This document shows, piece after piece, positions 8,588-17,733 of a stretch of 47,301 nucleotides of DNA. Below the pieces are notes generated by a model. It was not told the DNA's origin and ran no database searches. It saw nothing but the letters and a program-made list of their open reading frames with translations. How positions within the stretch are numbered: position 1 is the stretch's first letter; the number at the start of each line of letters is the position of its first letter. The position numbers and the translations under genes were made by a program. The stretch spans positions 1 to 47,301 of the forward strand of contig JAPPAJ010000322.1 of assembly GCA_026705565.1 (NCBI GenBank), given 5' to 3'. The DNA is from Caldilineaceae bacterium. GTDB lineage: Bacteria; Chloroflexota; Anaerolineae; Caldilineales; Caldilineaceae.

Positions 8588-9454
8588 ATGGGGACCCGCA
8601 CGATGCCCGCCGACGCCTCCCTGCGCCGCCAGGCCCAGATCCACCGCGTCTGGCTGTATGCCGTCCTCGTGCTGGGTGCCGTCATGCTGACCACTCCCTT
8701 CCTGTGGATGACCACGAGTTCCCTGAAGGACGAGGCCCATATCTGGCTCTACCCGCCCCAGTGGATCCCGAATCCCCTGCATTGGCAGAACTACACGCGC
8801 GCGATGCAGGAGCATCCCTTTCATCTGTTCTTCCGCAACACCCTCATCCTGGTCGTCGTGGGCGAGATCGCCACCGTGGGCAGCGCGTCCATCTGCGGGT
8901 ACGGGTTCGCCAAATTCCGTTTTCCGGGACGCGAGCTGCTGTTCGGTTTCGCCCTGGCGACACTCATGCTGCCGCAGATAGTGCTGCTGATCCCGCAATT
9001 CATCATCTTCCGCTATCTGGGCTGGATTGACACCTATTGGCCGCTGCTGGTCCCGCTCTTCTTCGGCGGGAACGCCTTCTTCGTCTTCCTCTTCCGGCAG
9101 TTCTTTCGCACCATTCCCGACGAACTGTGCGAAGCCGCCAAGATGGACGGCTGCTCCGAACTGGGCATTTACGGGCGTATCGTCCTGCCCCTGTCCAAAC
9201 CGGTGCTGACCACGGCGGTCATCTTCACCTTCGTGGGCACGTGGAACGACTTCATGGGACCGCTGATCTACATCAACACGCCCGCCAAGAAAACACTGGC
9301 GCTGGGCCTGGCCCATTTCAAGGGATACTACGGTACCCAGTGGCATCTGCTGATGGCAGCGTCGGTGGTGGTCACGGTCCCCGTCCTGATTGTGTTCTTC
9401 GCCGCCCAACGCTACTTTGTCCAGGGTATCGCCTTCAGCGGTCTCAAGGGCTGA
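8588..9454 (+). CDS. Carbohydrate ABC transporter permease, MalG type (operon B)
   Basis: A 288-residue permease. The EAA loop reads CEAAKMDGCSELGIYGRIVL and the C-terminus ends in GIAFSGLKG. It starts at ATG 8588 after GAGAGAG, 10 bases past the MalF-type stop, so the two are very probably co-transcribed and co-translated. It is last in operon B. The next gene (dehydrogenase) runs the other way, with a 141-base convergent gap in which no clear terminator was seen. Confidence 0.9.
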   Translation: MGTRTMPADASLRRQAQIHRVWLYAVLVLGAVMLTTPFLWMTTSSLKDEAHIWLYPPQWIPNPLHWQNYTRAMQEHPFHLFFRNTLILVVVGEIATVGSASICGYGFAKFRFPGRELLFGFALATLMLPQIVLLIPQFIIFRYLGWIDTYWPLLVPLFFGGNAFFVFLFRQFFRTIPDELCEAAKMDGCSELGIYGRIVLPLSKPVLTTAVIFTFVGTWNDFMGPLIYINTPAKKTLALGLAHFKGYYGTQWHLLMAASVVVTVPVLIVFFAAQRYFVQGIAFSGLKG

Positions 9455-9595
9455 TACCGCCTTCCGACCGGCTGGTCCGGATCCGAGGAATTCCCCAAAA
9501 TCACGCGCCAAGTCGGAGTGGTGGTTGGAAGGGGTACCATCCATGTTCGACGGTAGGGTTCGGTCGCGCCTCGCATCCGCTGTGGGTATTCGCCG

Positions 9596-10627
9596 TTACC
9601 CGGGGCGATGGTCTGTCGCTGTCCAATCAAACAGGGCCGCCACCATCGTGTCCGGTTGGCCGATCAAGTCCGCGAACACCTCGGGTGCGCGCTCCGGTGG
9701 AGCCACATGGGAGATGAGCGGTTCGAGACACAGTTGTTGCTCGGCCATAAGCTGGAAGACGACCTCGATGTTGCGTTCGATCGAATGCTTGTGAAACGGA
9801 CCCCGGTGCAGGGGGTAGCGCCATTCATGGGCCCCCAGCAGATTCACGGAGCCTCCGCGCCACAGATGCACCCGATTGAGCAGTGGCGTGACATCCGTGT
9901 CCAGACTGCGGCGGGGCGAACCCAAAAGGACCACGTTGCCCTCTCCCTGTGATCCTGTGAGCTGCAGGGCCTGGATTGCTCCTTCGGGGGTGCCCGATGC
10001 CTCAATCACCACATCCGGTTCCCGACCTGCCGTTGCCTCCAGAATGCGTGCCTTGACATCGGGGAGACCGGCATCGACGGGATCGGGCAGATCGCAGGCC
10101 TTGGCCAACCGCAGGCGCGACGGCTTCATGTCCACCCCCACGGTGTGGGCACCGGCGATCCGACACAGCTGGGCGGTCAGGATGCCGACCAGACCCAAGC
10201 CCACGACCACTACCTGATCCCCCAATTCCACCTGGCCCACGCGCAGTGCCGTCATGCCCACGGAAGCCATGCCCGCGAAGGGAACGTGCTGCTGCGGCAC
10301 TTCCCGGGGAGCCTTGACGAACAGCCGTCGGGCCGGGGCATGGCTCCAGTGGGGCGTGTAGCTGAACCCGACGTCGCCGACCCGGATATTCCGGACATCG
10401 GAGCCGCAGGCCACCACCGTCCCGCACGCGCGGTTCCCGGTGTCGAAGGGATAGGCCACTTCCTGCAGACCGGTCAGCTTGGCGGTTTCGGTGCCGGTGC
10501 TCACAAGACTGAACCTTGTCCGCAGCAGCACTTCGTCAGGTGCCAGGGCGAATTCCATTGGTTCCGTGACCACCTGCACCCGGCCCGGCCCGGCAAACTG
10601 GATTTTGGTAACTTCCGTGGGCGTCAT
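9596..10627 (-). CDS. MDR-family (alcohol dehydrogenase-like) oxidoreductase
   Basis: A 343-residue NAD(P)-dependent dehydrogenase of the medium-chain family. The N-terminal GroES-like part reads SLVSTGTETAKLTG, where zinc-dependent members have a catalytic Cys. The Rossmann part carries VVVVGLGLVG (about residue 140) with an acidic residue after the next strand (GVDMK). The missing Cys suggests a zinc-free or BchC/bi-domain-type enzyme. It is the last gene of operon C, 31 bases after the sulfatase stop, which suggests a role in oxidising the imported or desulfated sugar or a polyol; this is inferred from context. Confidence 0.75.
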   Translation of the reverse strand: MTPTEVTKIQFAGPGRVQVVTEPMEFALAPDEVLLRTRFSLVSTGTETAKLTGLQEVAYPFDTGNRACGTVVACGSDVRNIRVGDVGFSYTPHWSHAPARRLFVKAPREVPQQHVPFAGMASVGMTALRVGQVELGDQVVVVGLGLVGILTAQLCRIAGAHTVGVDMKPSRLRLAKACDLPDPVDAGLPDVKARILEATAGREPDVVIEASGTPEGAIQALQLTGSQGEGNVVLLGSPRRSLDTDVTPLLNRVHLWRGGSVNLLGAHEWRYPLHRGPFHKHSIERNIEVVFQLMAEQQLCLEPLISHVAPPERAPEVFADLIGQPDTMVAALFDWTATDHRPG

Positions 10628-10658
10628 GGCTATTGGTCATGCTTGGCAACAGGTTGGG

Positions 10659-12131
10659 TCAAGGCTCCAGGCCGTGAATCCGGCTGAACCGGCTGCGAAG
10701 AAAGGCGTAGGCATCCTCCTGTCCGGACACCTGCAGGCCCATGCGCTGAAACAACGGCAGATAGCCCGCCGCGTGGTTTTCCTGATCCGACATGAGGAAT
10801 TGGAGCAGACGCTCCCGCATGTCGAGGCGCAGATCGGAGGTGCCGGCTTCCTCGACCAGATTGTGCTGCTCGTAGGGATCGCAGGACAGATGAAACAGGG
10901 ATTCCATGCCGTTGGTGAGGAACCACTTGTGGTCTCCGACCCGCACCATGAAGTTGAAACCTTGGCGGTTCCCAATCTCGGAGAACACGGCCTCGCGCAT
11001 CGGCTCGCAGGCCGATGTGGCCAGGGGAAGCAGGGACTCCCGGCTTGGGGTCGAGTGGTCGTCCCTGCCCGCGGCGTGGAGCACGGTGGCGTACAGGTCC
11101 AGCCAGCTGACCGGAGCGGCACATGTCTGGTGCGGTCGGATCCGCTCCGGCCAGTGCATTAACAGGGGGATGCGCGCGGATTCCTCGTGGAAGTCGCCCT
11201 TGCCGTGTCGTCCGTGACTGCCCAGATACTCGCCGTGATCGGCGGCGAACAGCACCAGTGTGTTGGCCAGGTTGCCCCGTCGGTCCAGTGCCTGCAGCAG
11301 CGCGCCGACGCGATCGTCCAGGTGTGTGAGCTTCCCGAAATAGTTGGCCTGCATCCGCCGGATGTGGACGTGATCATGGCCTTGGCTGGTTGTGGCTGGT
11401 ACGTTGGGGGCCAAGGTCATGGCCTCGGGGTCGTACATGTCGCTGTACGGTCGCGGGGCGTCAAAGGGCGTGTGGGGACCCGGAAAGCTGACACACAGAA
11501 ACATGGGCTGCTCCCGGGTGCAGTCCTCGATGTACCGCTCCGCCTGCCGAGCCACATAGCCATCGATGTGCTCATCGGGGGCCAGGGGGGAAGGCCGCAC
11601 GACATGATGGTCGCCCCCGACGAACCGCTCGGCAATGTCGTCGATGTAGGGTTGGAGCATCCCCCTCTCCACCAGGAACCGGGTGTACTCGTTGCGGAGA
11701 TAGGGCCCCATGTACGGGGTGGGCAACTCCTGGGCCCAGTCCAGGCCCAGCGCGTCGTAGTAGTCCCCGTGGTCCCGATGATCTTCGCCCGCTTCCGGAT
11801 TGAAGAGGTGGTATTTGCCGATCTTGGCCGTGGTGTAGCCCTGCTCCCTCAACGCGTGGAACAGCGTCACCCGGTCGGCCGGGAACTTGAGACCCGTGAA
11901 GTTGTTCCAGAAGCCGTGCCGGTGCGGAAACTGGCCGCTCACGAGGGAACAACGGGCAGGCATGCACACCGGAGAGGAGGCATAGGCATTGTCGAAGCGC
12001 ACCCCTGCGCGCGCCAATCGGTCCAGATGGGGGGTGTGCACCGCGGCATCGCCGTAGCAGCCCATCATGCGCGGGTTCCACTGATCCGTGAGGATCAGGA
12101 CTATATCGGGAGACGGGGAGGGACCGGGCAT
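10659..12131 (-). CDS. Sulfatase (arylsulfatase/glycan sulfatase family)
   Basis: A 490-residue sulfatase from the ATG at 12131 (an in-frame TTG at 12140 is possible). The metal site starts at LILTDQW near residue 16. The active-site signature SSPVCMPARCSLVSGQ gives C56-x-P-x-R60, where Cys is converted to formylglycine by a separate enzyme. Other family features are HRHGFW and ADHGEYLGSHGRHGKG. No signal peptide is seen, so it probably acts in the cytoplasm on imported sulfated sugars. It lies directly behind the operon C permeases, which supports a sulfated glycan as substrate. The exact substrate is not readable. Confidence 0.88.
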   Translation of the reverse strand: MPGPSPSPDIVLILTDQWNPRMMGCYGDAAVHTPHLDRLARAGVRFDNAYASSPVCMPARCSLVSGQFPHRHGFWNNFTGLKFPADRVTLFHALREQGYTTAKIGKYHLFNPEAGEDHRDHGDYYDALGLDWAQELPTPYMGPYLRNEYTRFLVERGMLQPYIDDIAERFVGGDHHVVRPSPLAPDEHIDGYVARQAERYIEDCTREQPMFLCVSFPGPHTPFDAPRPYSDMYDPEAMTLAPNVPATTSQGHDHVHIRRMQANYFGKLTHLDDRVGALLQALDRRGNLANTLVLFAADHGEYLGSHGRHGKGDFHEESARIPLLMHWPERIRPHQTCAAPVSWLDLYATVLHAAGRDDHSTPSRESLLPLATSACEPMREAVFSEIGNRQGFNFMVRVGDHKWFLTNGMESLFHLSCDPYEQHNLVEEAGTSDLRLDMRERLLQFLMSDQENHAAGYLPLFQRMGLQVSGQEDAYAFLRSRFSRIHGLEP

Positions 12132-12182
12132 GGATGGCAAGTTCCGCAGGTGGTGAAGGGCCTCAGGCTGGAACGAACGCGC

Positions 12183-13049
12183 TTACCCCTTGGATCCCGT
12201 CAGTACCAAACCCTGCACCAGTTGCCGCTGCGCCACGACATAGAGCAGGATCGGAGGCAGCGACGACACGATGGACGCGGCCATCAGCAGATGGGTGGTG
12301 GGGTCCCCCGAGATGTCGGAACTGGCGGTCACGGCCAGGAAGCGGAGGCCGATGGAGACCGTGAGCTTTTCCGTGGACTGCAGGTAGATGAGCGGCTGCA
12401 GAAAATCCTCCCAGTCCGCCAGGAAGCCGAGGATCGTCAGCGCGATCAACGCGGAGCGGGACAGGGGCAGCAGAATCTGAAAGAAGATGCGCCAGTATCC
12501 CGCGCCGTCAATGCGCGCCGCGTCGTCCATCTCCTTGGGCAGGTTGCGAAAGAACTGCCGCAGCAGAAATATGGCGAAGGCGCTGCCTCCGAAATAGTTG
12601 GGCACGATCAGGGGCAGAAACGTGTCCACCCATTGCAGCTTGTAGAACAGCACGAAGCGGGGAATGAGGCTGACGTGGATGGGCAGCATCAGGGTTGACA
12701 GCATCAACAGAAACAGCACGTCCCGCCCGGGAAATCGGAACTTGGCGAAGCCGTAGGCCACCATCGAGGCTGTGAAAAGCTGGCCGGCCAGCGACAGCAC
12801 GGCGATGAAGAGCGTATTCCACATGAAGCGGCCCAGGGGCACGATGGTCCAGATCTCGGCATAGTTGCGCCACAACACCGGGTCCGGAATCCACTCCGGC
12901 GGAAACAGCTCGAGTTGGTACGGGTTCTTCAGGGAGCCGGACAGGGCCCAGACAAACGGTATGACAAACAGAATCGATGCCCCGATGTAGACACCGTAGA
13001 TGGCGAAGGTACGCAGCGCGCTGCGTACGACGGGAAGGGACGCGGACAT
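12183..13049 (-). CDS. Carbohydrate ABC transporter permease, MalG type (operon C)
   Basis: A 288-residue permease from the ATG at 13049; a TTG at 13070 would overlap the upstream gene by 4 bases and is an alternative start. The EAA loop reads MDDAARIDGAGYWRIFFQIL, and the C-terminus ends LVLTGSKG. It follows the MalF-type gene by 17 bases and is followed after 51 bases by the sulfatase gene. Confidence 0.88.
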   Translation of the reverse strand: MSASLPVVRSALRTFAIYGVYIGASILFVIPFVWALSGSLKNPYQLELFPPEWIPDPVLWRNYAEIWTIVPLGRFMWNTLFIAVLSLAGQLFTASMVAYGFAKFRFPGRDVLFLLMLSTLMLPIHVSLIPRFVLFYKLQWVDTFLPLIVPNYFGGSAFAIFLLRQFFRNLPKEMDDAARIDGAGYWRIFFQILLPLSRSALIALTILGFLADWEDFLQPLIYLQSTEKLTVSIGLRFLAVTASSDISGDPTTHLLMAASIVSSLPPILLYVVAQRQLVQGLVLTGSKG

Positions 13050-13066
13050 GCCTGCGCGGGCGAGGT

Positions 13067-14029
13067 TCAATCCCCTCCGTAATGCACCCAGCGGTTGGAC
13101 CCCTGGATCTGCAGATAGGTGAACACAAGCAGAAACGCCACCAGCACCCAGGCCAGGGCCGACGCATACCCCATCTGGAAGCTCTGAAACGCGCGTTCAT
13201 AGAGATGCAGCACCAGGAAGTAGGTGGCATAGGCAGGCCCGCCATTGGTGCTGACGAACGCGGCCGTGAAGGCCTGGAAGGTGCCGATGATGGTCAGGAC
13301 CAATACGAAGAATATGGCGGGCGTCAACAGGGGGATGGTGATGTGCAGTTGCTCGCGGAGCCAGGTGGCGCCATCCACCCGGGCTGCGTCGACCAGCGAT
13401 TCCGGTATGTCCTGCAGGGCTGACAGGAAGATGATGGCGCTGGTCCCCCCAATGGAGCCCCAGACGCCCAGCATCACGAGCGATGGCACGGCCCAATCCG
13501 GATCGCCCAGCCAGGACGGTCCCTCAATCCCGACCTGGTCCAGCATGTAGTTCAACAGGCCGTAGTGGGGGTTGAGGACCCAGGTCCACACCAGAATGGC
13601 GGCCACGCCCGGGGTAATGGAAGGAATAAAGAACAGGGTGCGGTAGACCACCCGTCCCCGAATCGACTGATTGAGGATGATGGCGCAGATCAGGGCCCCC
13701 ACGATGGTCGGCGGCACCCGCAGCACCACGTAGTAGACGGTGACTTGGATGGCCTTCCAAAACCGGGGATCGGTCGTGACCATGTATTGGTAGTTGTCCA
13801 GACCGATCCACCGCGCCGGGCGCAGCACGTTGTAGTCGGTGAAGGAGAAGTAGACGGAGGCCAGCATGGGTCCGAACTGAAACAGCAGGAAGCCCAGAAT
13901 CCAAGGGGTGATGAAGAACAGACCCCACCGGGCTTCGTACCAACCCAGCACCCCCAGCCGGAAAGGGCGGGAGATGCGGGCGGCCAAGGATTCCCGTGTC
14001 GGTGTGTCGTGCATGGTGCGATGGGACAT
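13067..14029 (-). CDS. Carbohydrate ABC transporter permease, MalF type (operon C)
   Basis: A 320-residue permease from ATG 14029 (GGAGG lies only 2 bases upstream; a GTG at 14119 would add 30 residues without family character and would run into the intercistronic stem-loop). First membrane segment: LFFITPWILGFLLFQFGPML. EAA loop: VDAARVDGATWLREQLHITI. It pairs with the MalG-type product of operon C. Confidence 0.88.
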   Translation of the reverse strand: MSHRTMHDTPTRESLAARISRPFRLGVLGWYEARWGLFFITPWILGFLLFQFGPMLASVYFSFTDYNVLRPARWIGLDNYQYMVTTDPRFWKAIQVTVYYVVLRVPPTIVGALICAIILNQSIRGRVVYRTLFFIPSITPGVAAILVWTWVLNPHYGLLNYMLDQVGIEGPSWLGDPDWAVPSLVMLGVWGSIGGTSAIIFLSALQDIPESLVDAARVDGATWLREQLHITIPLLTPAIFFVLVLTIIGTFQAFTAAFVSTNGGPAYATYFLVLHLYERAFQSFQMGYASALAWVLVAFLLVFTYLQIQGSNRWVHYGGD

Positions 14030-14089
14030 GGCCTCCGATCGCCGGTCGTTGACTCTCCGTGGCCAGGCAGGTTGATGCGCGCGGCTCCA

Positions 14090-14117
14090 GCCCCCGGGAC
14101 CCTGCGGTCCCGGGGGC
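14090..14117 (-). other. Strong intercistronic stem-loop (operon C)
   Basis: A 12-bp perfect, very GC-rich stem pairs 14090-14101 with 14106-14117 around a CTGC tetraloop. It lies between the binding-protein stop (14162) and the MalF-type start (14029). There is no U tract, so mRNA protection or partial termination is likelier than full termination. Confidence 0.6.
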
Positions 14118-14161
14118 ACCCGAACCGGTAACCTTCTCCTCGACCGGGGAGCCCTCCCCGG

Positions 14162-15487
14162 TTAGGCCGGTGGCATGTCGAGGATGTCCTGAATCTCCTT
14201 GTCCACGCTGTTGACGACGTCCGTCAGCGGTTCGGTGGCCAACCAGGCCGCTTCCATGCCCCGTTGCAGCGTGCTGAAGACATCGCTGGTGCGCCCATTG
14301 CCGGCAGTGGGGGCCGCCCGCGGCGGTTCATTGATCCACTGCCGCACGTAGAACTCGTACTGGTGACTGACCATGGCGTCCTCATGGAGCAGGGCCGCTT
14401 CCGTGGGCAGGGGAATGAAGCGGGCGTTCTGCACGCGCTTGATGCCTTCTTCCGTGGCCAAGGTGCCCTTCACCCATTCCCACGCGAGATCGTGATGGCT
14501 GGAGGCTGCGGAAATGGCGGAGATGTCGCCCACCAGGCCTCCGCGCGGCACATCGCCCATGTTGGGAATCAGGAAGGTGTCGAACTCGAAGTCCTGAACC
14601 ATCTCGCGCAGGAACGATTCGCGGTAGCCGTTGTCGTTGGCCATCATGATTTTCTGTTCCGCGAAGGGCGGCTTCCAGTCCCGTATGTCCGTGGGCTGCG
14701 CCGTCGTCTTGTGTTCGTTGATCAGCGCATACAGCAGGTTCCAGAACTCCCAGGCTTCGTCCGAGTTGATCTGGGACTGCGTGCCGTCCTCGTTGAGCAG
14801 GTCGCCGCCCATGGAGCGGACACCGACCATGTATCCCTCGAAGTTGGCCCGCACCCAGGAGCCAAACACATCGTTGTCCGGGTCCGTGACCGTCTTGGCC
14901 ACCTCGACATAATCGGCCCAGGACCAGCCGGGGTCGTCCAGCACAATGCCTTGGTCGTTCAAGGCGGTCTTGTTGTAGAAGAGGTATTGGGAACTGGGAT
15001 GGGCTCCGAAGGGAATGCCGTATTGGATGCCATTGAAGTTGAAGGTTTCCACCGTGCCCGGGATGAAGGTGTCGATGTAGTCCTGGTACCCGTCCCGGTC
15101 AATCAAATCGTCCAGTGCCAGGATGATGTCATTGGCTGCCAGTTGCGTGAAGGCCGCGACGTTCACGACCCGGAACAGATCCGCAGGATCTCCGGCCGCG
15201 ATGCCCGACAGCATTTTCTGGGGAATTTCGTTGCCGGGTGCCAGCGTGAACTCCACCATCGCGCCTTCGTTTTGAGGGCTGAAGATCGTGGCCGAATAGT
15301 TTTCGAAATACTCAACCAATGCCGTCTGAGCGACCCACAATGCCTGCAACACCACGGGTTCCGTTGCTTCGGCCTCCATGCCGGTGCCGGTATCCGGCAA
15401 GGTACAGGCTGCCAACAGGGCCCCGCCTGACAATGTAGCGGCGGCGCGCAAAAAACTTCTGCGAGAGAAGCGTACAGTGCCGTTCAT
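14162..15487 (-). CDS. ABC sugar-binding lipoprotein, Tat type (operon C)
   Basis: A 441-residue solute-binding protein. The start ATG at 15487 is preceded by AAGGAG with 8-base spacing. The signal has FSRRSFLRAA and the lipobox LLAAC (Cys28). Family segments include GIAAGDPADLFRVVNVAAF and WEWVKGTLATEEG. First gene of an operon that continues with two permeases, a sulfatase and a dehydrogenase, so the ligand is plausibly a sulfated oligosaccharide; that is inference from neighbours. Confidence 0.88.
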   Translation of the reverse strand: MNGTVRFSRRSFLRAAATLSGGALLAACTLPDTGTGMEAEATEPVVLQALWVAQTALVEYFENYSATIFSPQNEGAMVEFTLAPGNEIPQKMLSGIAAGDPADLFRVVNVAAFTQLAANDIILALDDLIDRDGYQDYIDTFIPGTVETFNFNGIQYGIPFGAHPSSQYLFYNKTALNDQGIVLDDPGWSWADYVEVAKTVTDPDNDVFGSWVRANFEGYMVGVRSMGGDLLNEDGTQSQINSDEAWEFWNLLYALINEHKTTAQPTDIRDWKPPFAEQKIMMANDNGYRESFLREMVQDFEFDTFLIPNMGDVPRGGLVGDISAISAASSHHDLAWEWVKGTLATEEGIKRVQNARFIPLPTEAALLHEDAMVSHQYEFYVRQWINEPPRAAPTAGNGRTSDVFSTLQRGMEAAWLATEPLTDVVNSVDKEIQDILDMPPA

Positions 15488-15916
15488 GATGTGTCTCCTT
15501 GCCCTTTCGGGCGGACGGAATGAATCATGGTGCCACTTCTCGCGAGAGCCGTCAAACGTCCCAAATGCAGCGCGGGTTCTTTTGCCTTGGTACGGATATC
15601 CACCCGCTGTGGACGGGCCGGTTCCCTACGTCCCATAGGGCGCTTTTCACTGCGCGATATCAGATGCCGCAACGTCGATCGGGACATGCCCGCGCGATTT
15701 GTTGCCCAGTCGACGACATTTCAGGACGCCGCCAACCTGCAGGGCTCCCGCAGGCGGATCCCATCAATGTGCCGGTGGCAGTACCCGTCCCCTCTTGCAT
15801 CGGGGTGAATGGCCTGCCACACCGGCTCAGGCTTCAAAACGTGTCCCAACCATAGGTGGAGGAGGATCCCTTACAATCCCCGCGGGTCTTGACCAAGTGA
15901 CGCAGGAGACAGGGAG
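15488..15916. other. Divergent intergenic region, operon C / amidohydrolase
   Basis: No supported gene. A perfect 10-bp palindrome TCTCGCGAGA (15538-15547) lies 51 bases upstream of the operon C start, just after a TTGACG that could be a -35 box on the minus strand; it could be an operator. On the plus strand TACAAT at 15872-15877 may be the -10 of the amidohydrolase gene, without a convincing -35. The middle shows nothing recognisable. Confidence 0.35.
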
Positions 15917-16846
15917 ATGCAGGCACCAGGCAAGGCGAGGGTGGTTAGTCTGGGATTCCATCAGGATCCATGGGCCCGGGTCGTAAGACGGGTTGACGAG
16001 GAAGGCATGCGGGGAGCCGATCTGATAGTCCTGCCCGAAACCTGCAATGATCAGAGCAGGGATCAGCCGGAACCCCTGGAGGGACCTACGGTTTCCATCA
16101 TGGCGGAACTGGCCCGACGGCACAACGTTTACATCGTCTGTCCCATTGATCGGCAACAGGACGGTTTTCGCCTGAATTCCGCCGTGTTGTTGGATCGTGG
16201 CGGCAATATTGCCTACGTCTACGACAAGGTCTACCCGTACTGGTCGGAATTCGATGCCAACCCGCCGGTCGATGTTATTGACTCCGTACCACAGGTTGTG
16301 GAAACCGACTTCGGCCGTCTGGGCATTGCGATTTGCTTTGACGTGAACTTCCCCGATGTGTGGCAGGCACTCGCGGAAGGCGGTGCGGATCTGGTCGTAT
16401 GGCCCAGCGCCTATTCCGCGGGGCGCGCATTACAGGCCCACGCCTTGAATCACCACTACTACATCCTGACTTCCACGTTCACGCGCGACTGCATTGTGTA
16501 CGACATCACGGGCGAGGAAATCCTCTACGAGAAGTCGGAGGGCCTGCATGTGACCCGCACGATACTGGATCTCGACCGCGGCATCTATCACGAGAATTTC
16601 AATATCGAGAAGAGGGATCAACTGCTGGCTGAGCACGGTGGAACCATCGAAATGGAGCAGTGGCTTGAGCGGGAACAGTGGTTTGTGCTGCGCAGCCTGG
16701 ATCCTGTTGTCTCGGCGCGAACCCTGGCCCGGGAGTACGGACTGGAGGAGTTGCGGAACTACAAACTCCGCAGTTGCCGGCAGTTGCATGAGATGCGAGT
16801 GCCGGGACCTGAACCTGTGTTGAGTATGACCAGTCTAACGGTCTAG
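15917..16846 (+). CDS. Carbon-nitrogen hydrolase (nitrilase superfamily)
   Basis: A 309-residue nitrilase/amidase-fold enzyme with the full catalytic triad: Glu41 in IVLPETC, Lys104 in YVYDKVYPY and Cys140 in AICFDVNFP. Such enzymes cleave amides, carbamoyl groups or nitriles; the substrate here is unknown. There is no signal peptide, so it is cytoplasmic. The ATG at 15917 follows GGAGACAGGGAG. The tail beyond about residue 230 (EKRDQLLAEHGG and on) is longer than the minimal fold. It stands alone and is followed by a stem-loop. Confidence 0.85.
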   Translation: MQAPGKARVVSLGFHQDPWARVVRRVDEEGMRGADLIVLPETCNDQSRDQPEPLEGPTVSIMAELARRHNVYIVCPIDRQQDGFRLNSAVLLDRGGNIAYVYDKVYPYWSEFDANPPVDVIDSVPQVVETDFGRLGIAICFDVNFPDVWQALAEGGADLVVWPSAYSAGRALQAHALNHHYYILTSTFTRDCIVYDITGEEILYEKSEGLHVTRTILDLDRGIYHENFNIEKRDQLLAEHGGTIEMEQWLEREQWFVLRSLDPVVSARTLAREYGLEELRNYKLRSCRQLHEMRVPGPEPVLSMTSLTV

Positions 16847-16879
16847 CGGAGCCGTCCCCAGGAACTCAAGTACAGTGAA

Positions 16880-16902
16880 GGCTTGCCCGGGCAGGGCAAG
16901 CC
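16880..16902 (+). terminator. Stem-loop after the amidohydrolase gene
   Basis: A 9-bp perfect stem (GGCTTGCCC with GGGCAAGCC) around the loop GGGCA, 33 bases after the stop codon. No T-run follows, so termination efficiency is uncertain. Confidence 0.4.
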
Positions 16903-17126
16903 GCACTGGTGGGATTGCGTCATCCGCATTCCTGGATCAGGGCATCTGCAAGGTCGTCACGATGCCATGAGCGGTGCCAGGCGGGCAGAGTTCACATCAG
17001 TTCGTTGTGACCTGCCCAAACACTGTTGCGCGCGTTGTTGTCTGTTGGACGGTGCTGCCATTACTACCGACAACACCTCAAACTGCAACAAGCACTACTG
17101 TAGCAGGAGTGGAGGCCACAAAAACC

Positions 17127-17459
17127 TCAACGACGGAGCGCCAACCGTTCTGCCGCCAAGCGGTTCATGCTGACGCCTGCTTCGGCTGCATCCATCGCCA
17201 GGGCACGATGGGTCTCGGGGGGAACACGGAGGGTGAGGGTACCGCTGAATCGTCGTGTGGATAGCGGCTCCGGGATTGGCTCGCCATCCTCCTGCAAGCT
17301 GTTCACCGCGAACGCCACCACATCCCTGATGCCTGCAAAGGCCCCTTCAGGCGTGTCATCCAAGTGGCTGAGCAACCCGAACTCCGCACACAGGCCCACG
17401 TACATCTCATCTTCATTGGACCAGATGACGCGATAGGTATAACGGTCATGTCCGTTCAT
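17127..17459 (-). CDS. hicB: HicB-family antitoxin
   Basis: A 110-residue protein. The N-terminal HicB-like fold reads YTYRVIWSNEDEMYVGLCAE with the usual TPEGAFAGIRDVV helix. The C-terminal DNA-binding part is of ribbon-helix-helix type (SGTLTLRVPPETHRALAMDA, SMNRL). It would bind the HicA toxin and repress its own operon. It lies just downstream of hicA, whose stop (17466-17468) is 6 bases before this start. The gene looks intact although its toxin is frameshifted. Confidence 0.85.
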   Translation of the reverse strand: MNGHDRYTYRVIWSNEDEMYVGLCAEFGLLSHLDDTPEGAFAGIRDVVAFAVNSLQEDGEPIPEPLSTRRFSGTLTLRVPPETHRALAMDAAEAGVSMNRLAAERLALRR

Positions 17460-17465
17460 CGCAAT

Positions 17466-17733
17466 TCACTCCTCCAAGTTGTCGATTGCCTTAAGCACCT
17501 GTCGTACCTGATAGGGCTTGGCCATGCCTCTCACAGGCTGGATGTTGACAAGGCGGCTCTCCTTGCCAAGGCACCTTATAGAACAAGTGGCTGCCTTTCA
17601 CCCTCGGCTGCCCAAAGTAGTGGTCGCAGACCTTGCGGAGGTCATCAAACCGGACGTTCCTCGGGTTCCGTCTGATTTTCGCCAGTACTTTGTCCGTATG
17701 GGAGATGATAGCATTACTGCTACCATATTCCAA
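17466..17733 (-). pseudogene. hicA: HicA-family toxin, frameshifted
   Basis: One frame reads KVLAKIRRNPRNVRFDDLRK and KGSHLFYKVPWQG, the usual HicA N-terminal part with the GSH catalytic-His motif. Near base 17565 the similarity moves to the next frame, which continues ESRLVNIQPVRGMAKPYQVR then QVLKAIDNLEE and stops at 17466-17468. A single-base indel explains this. No ATG stands near the expected N-terminus; a TTG at 17733 is the nearest option. The result is an inactive toxin unless the indel is an assembly error or translation frameshifts there. HicA normally cleaves mRNA. Confidence 0.75.
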
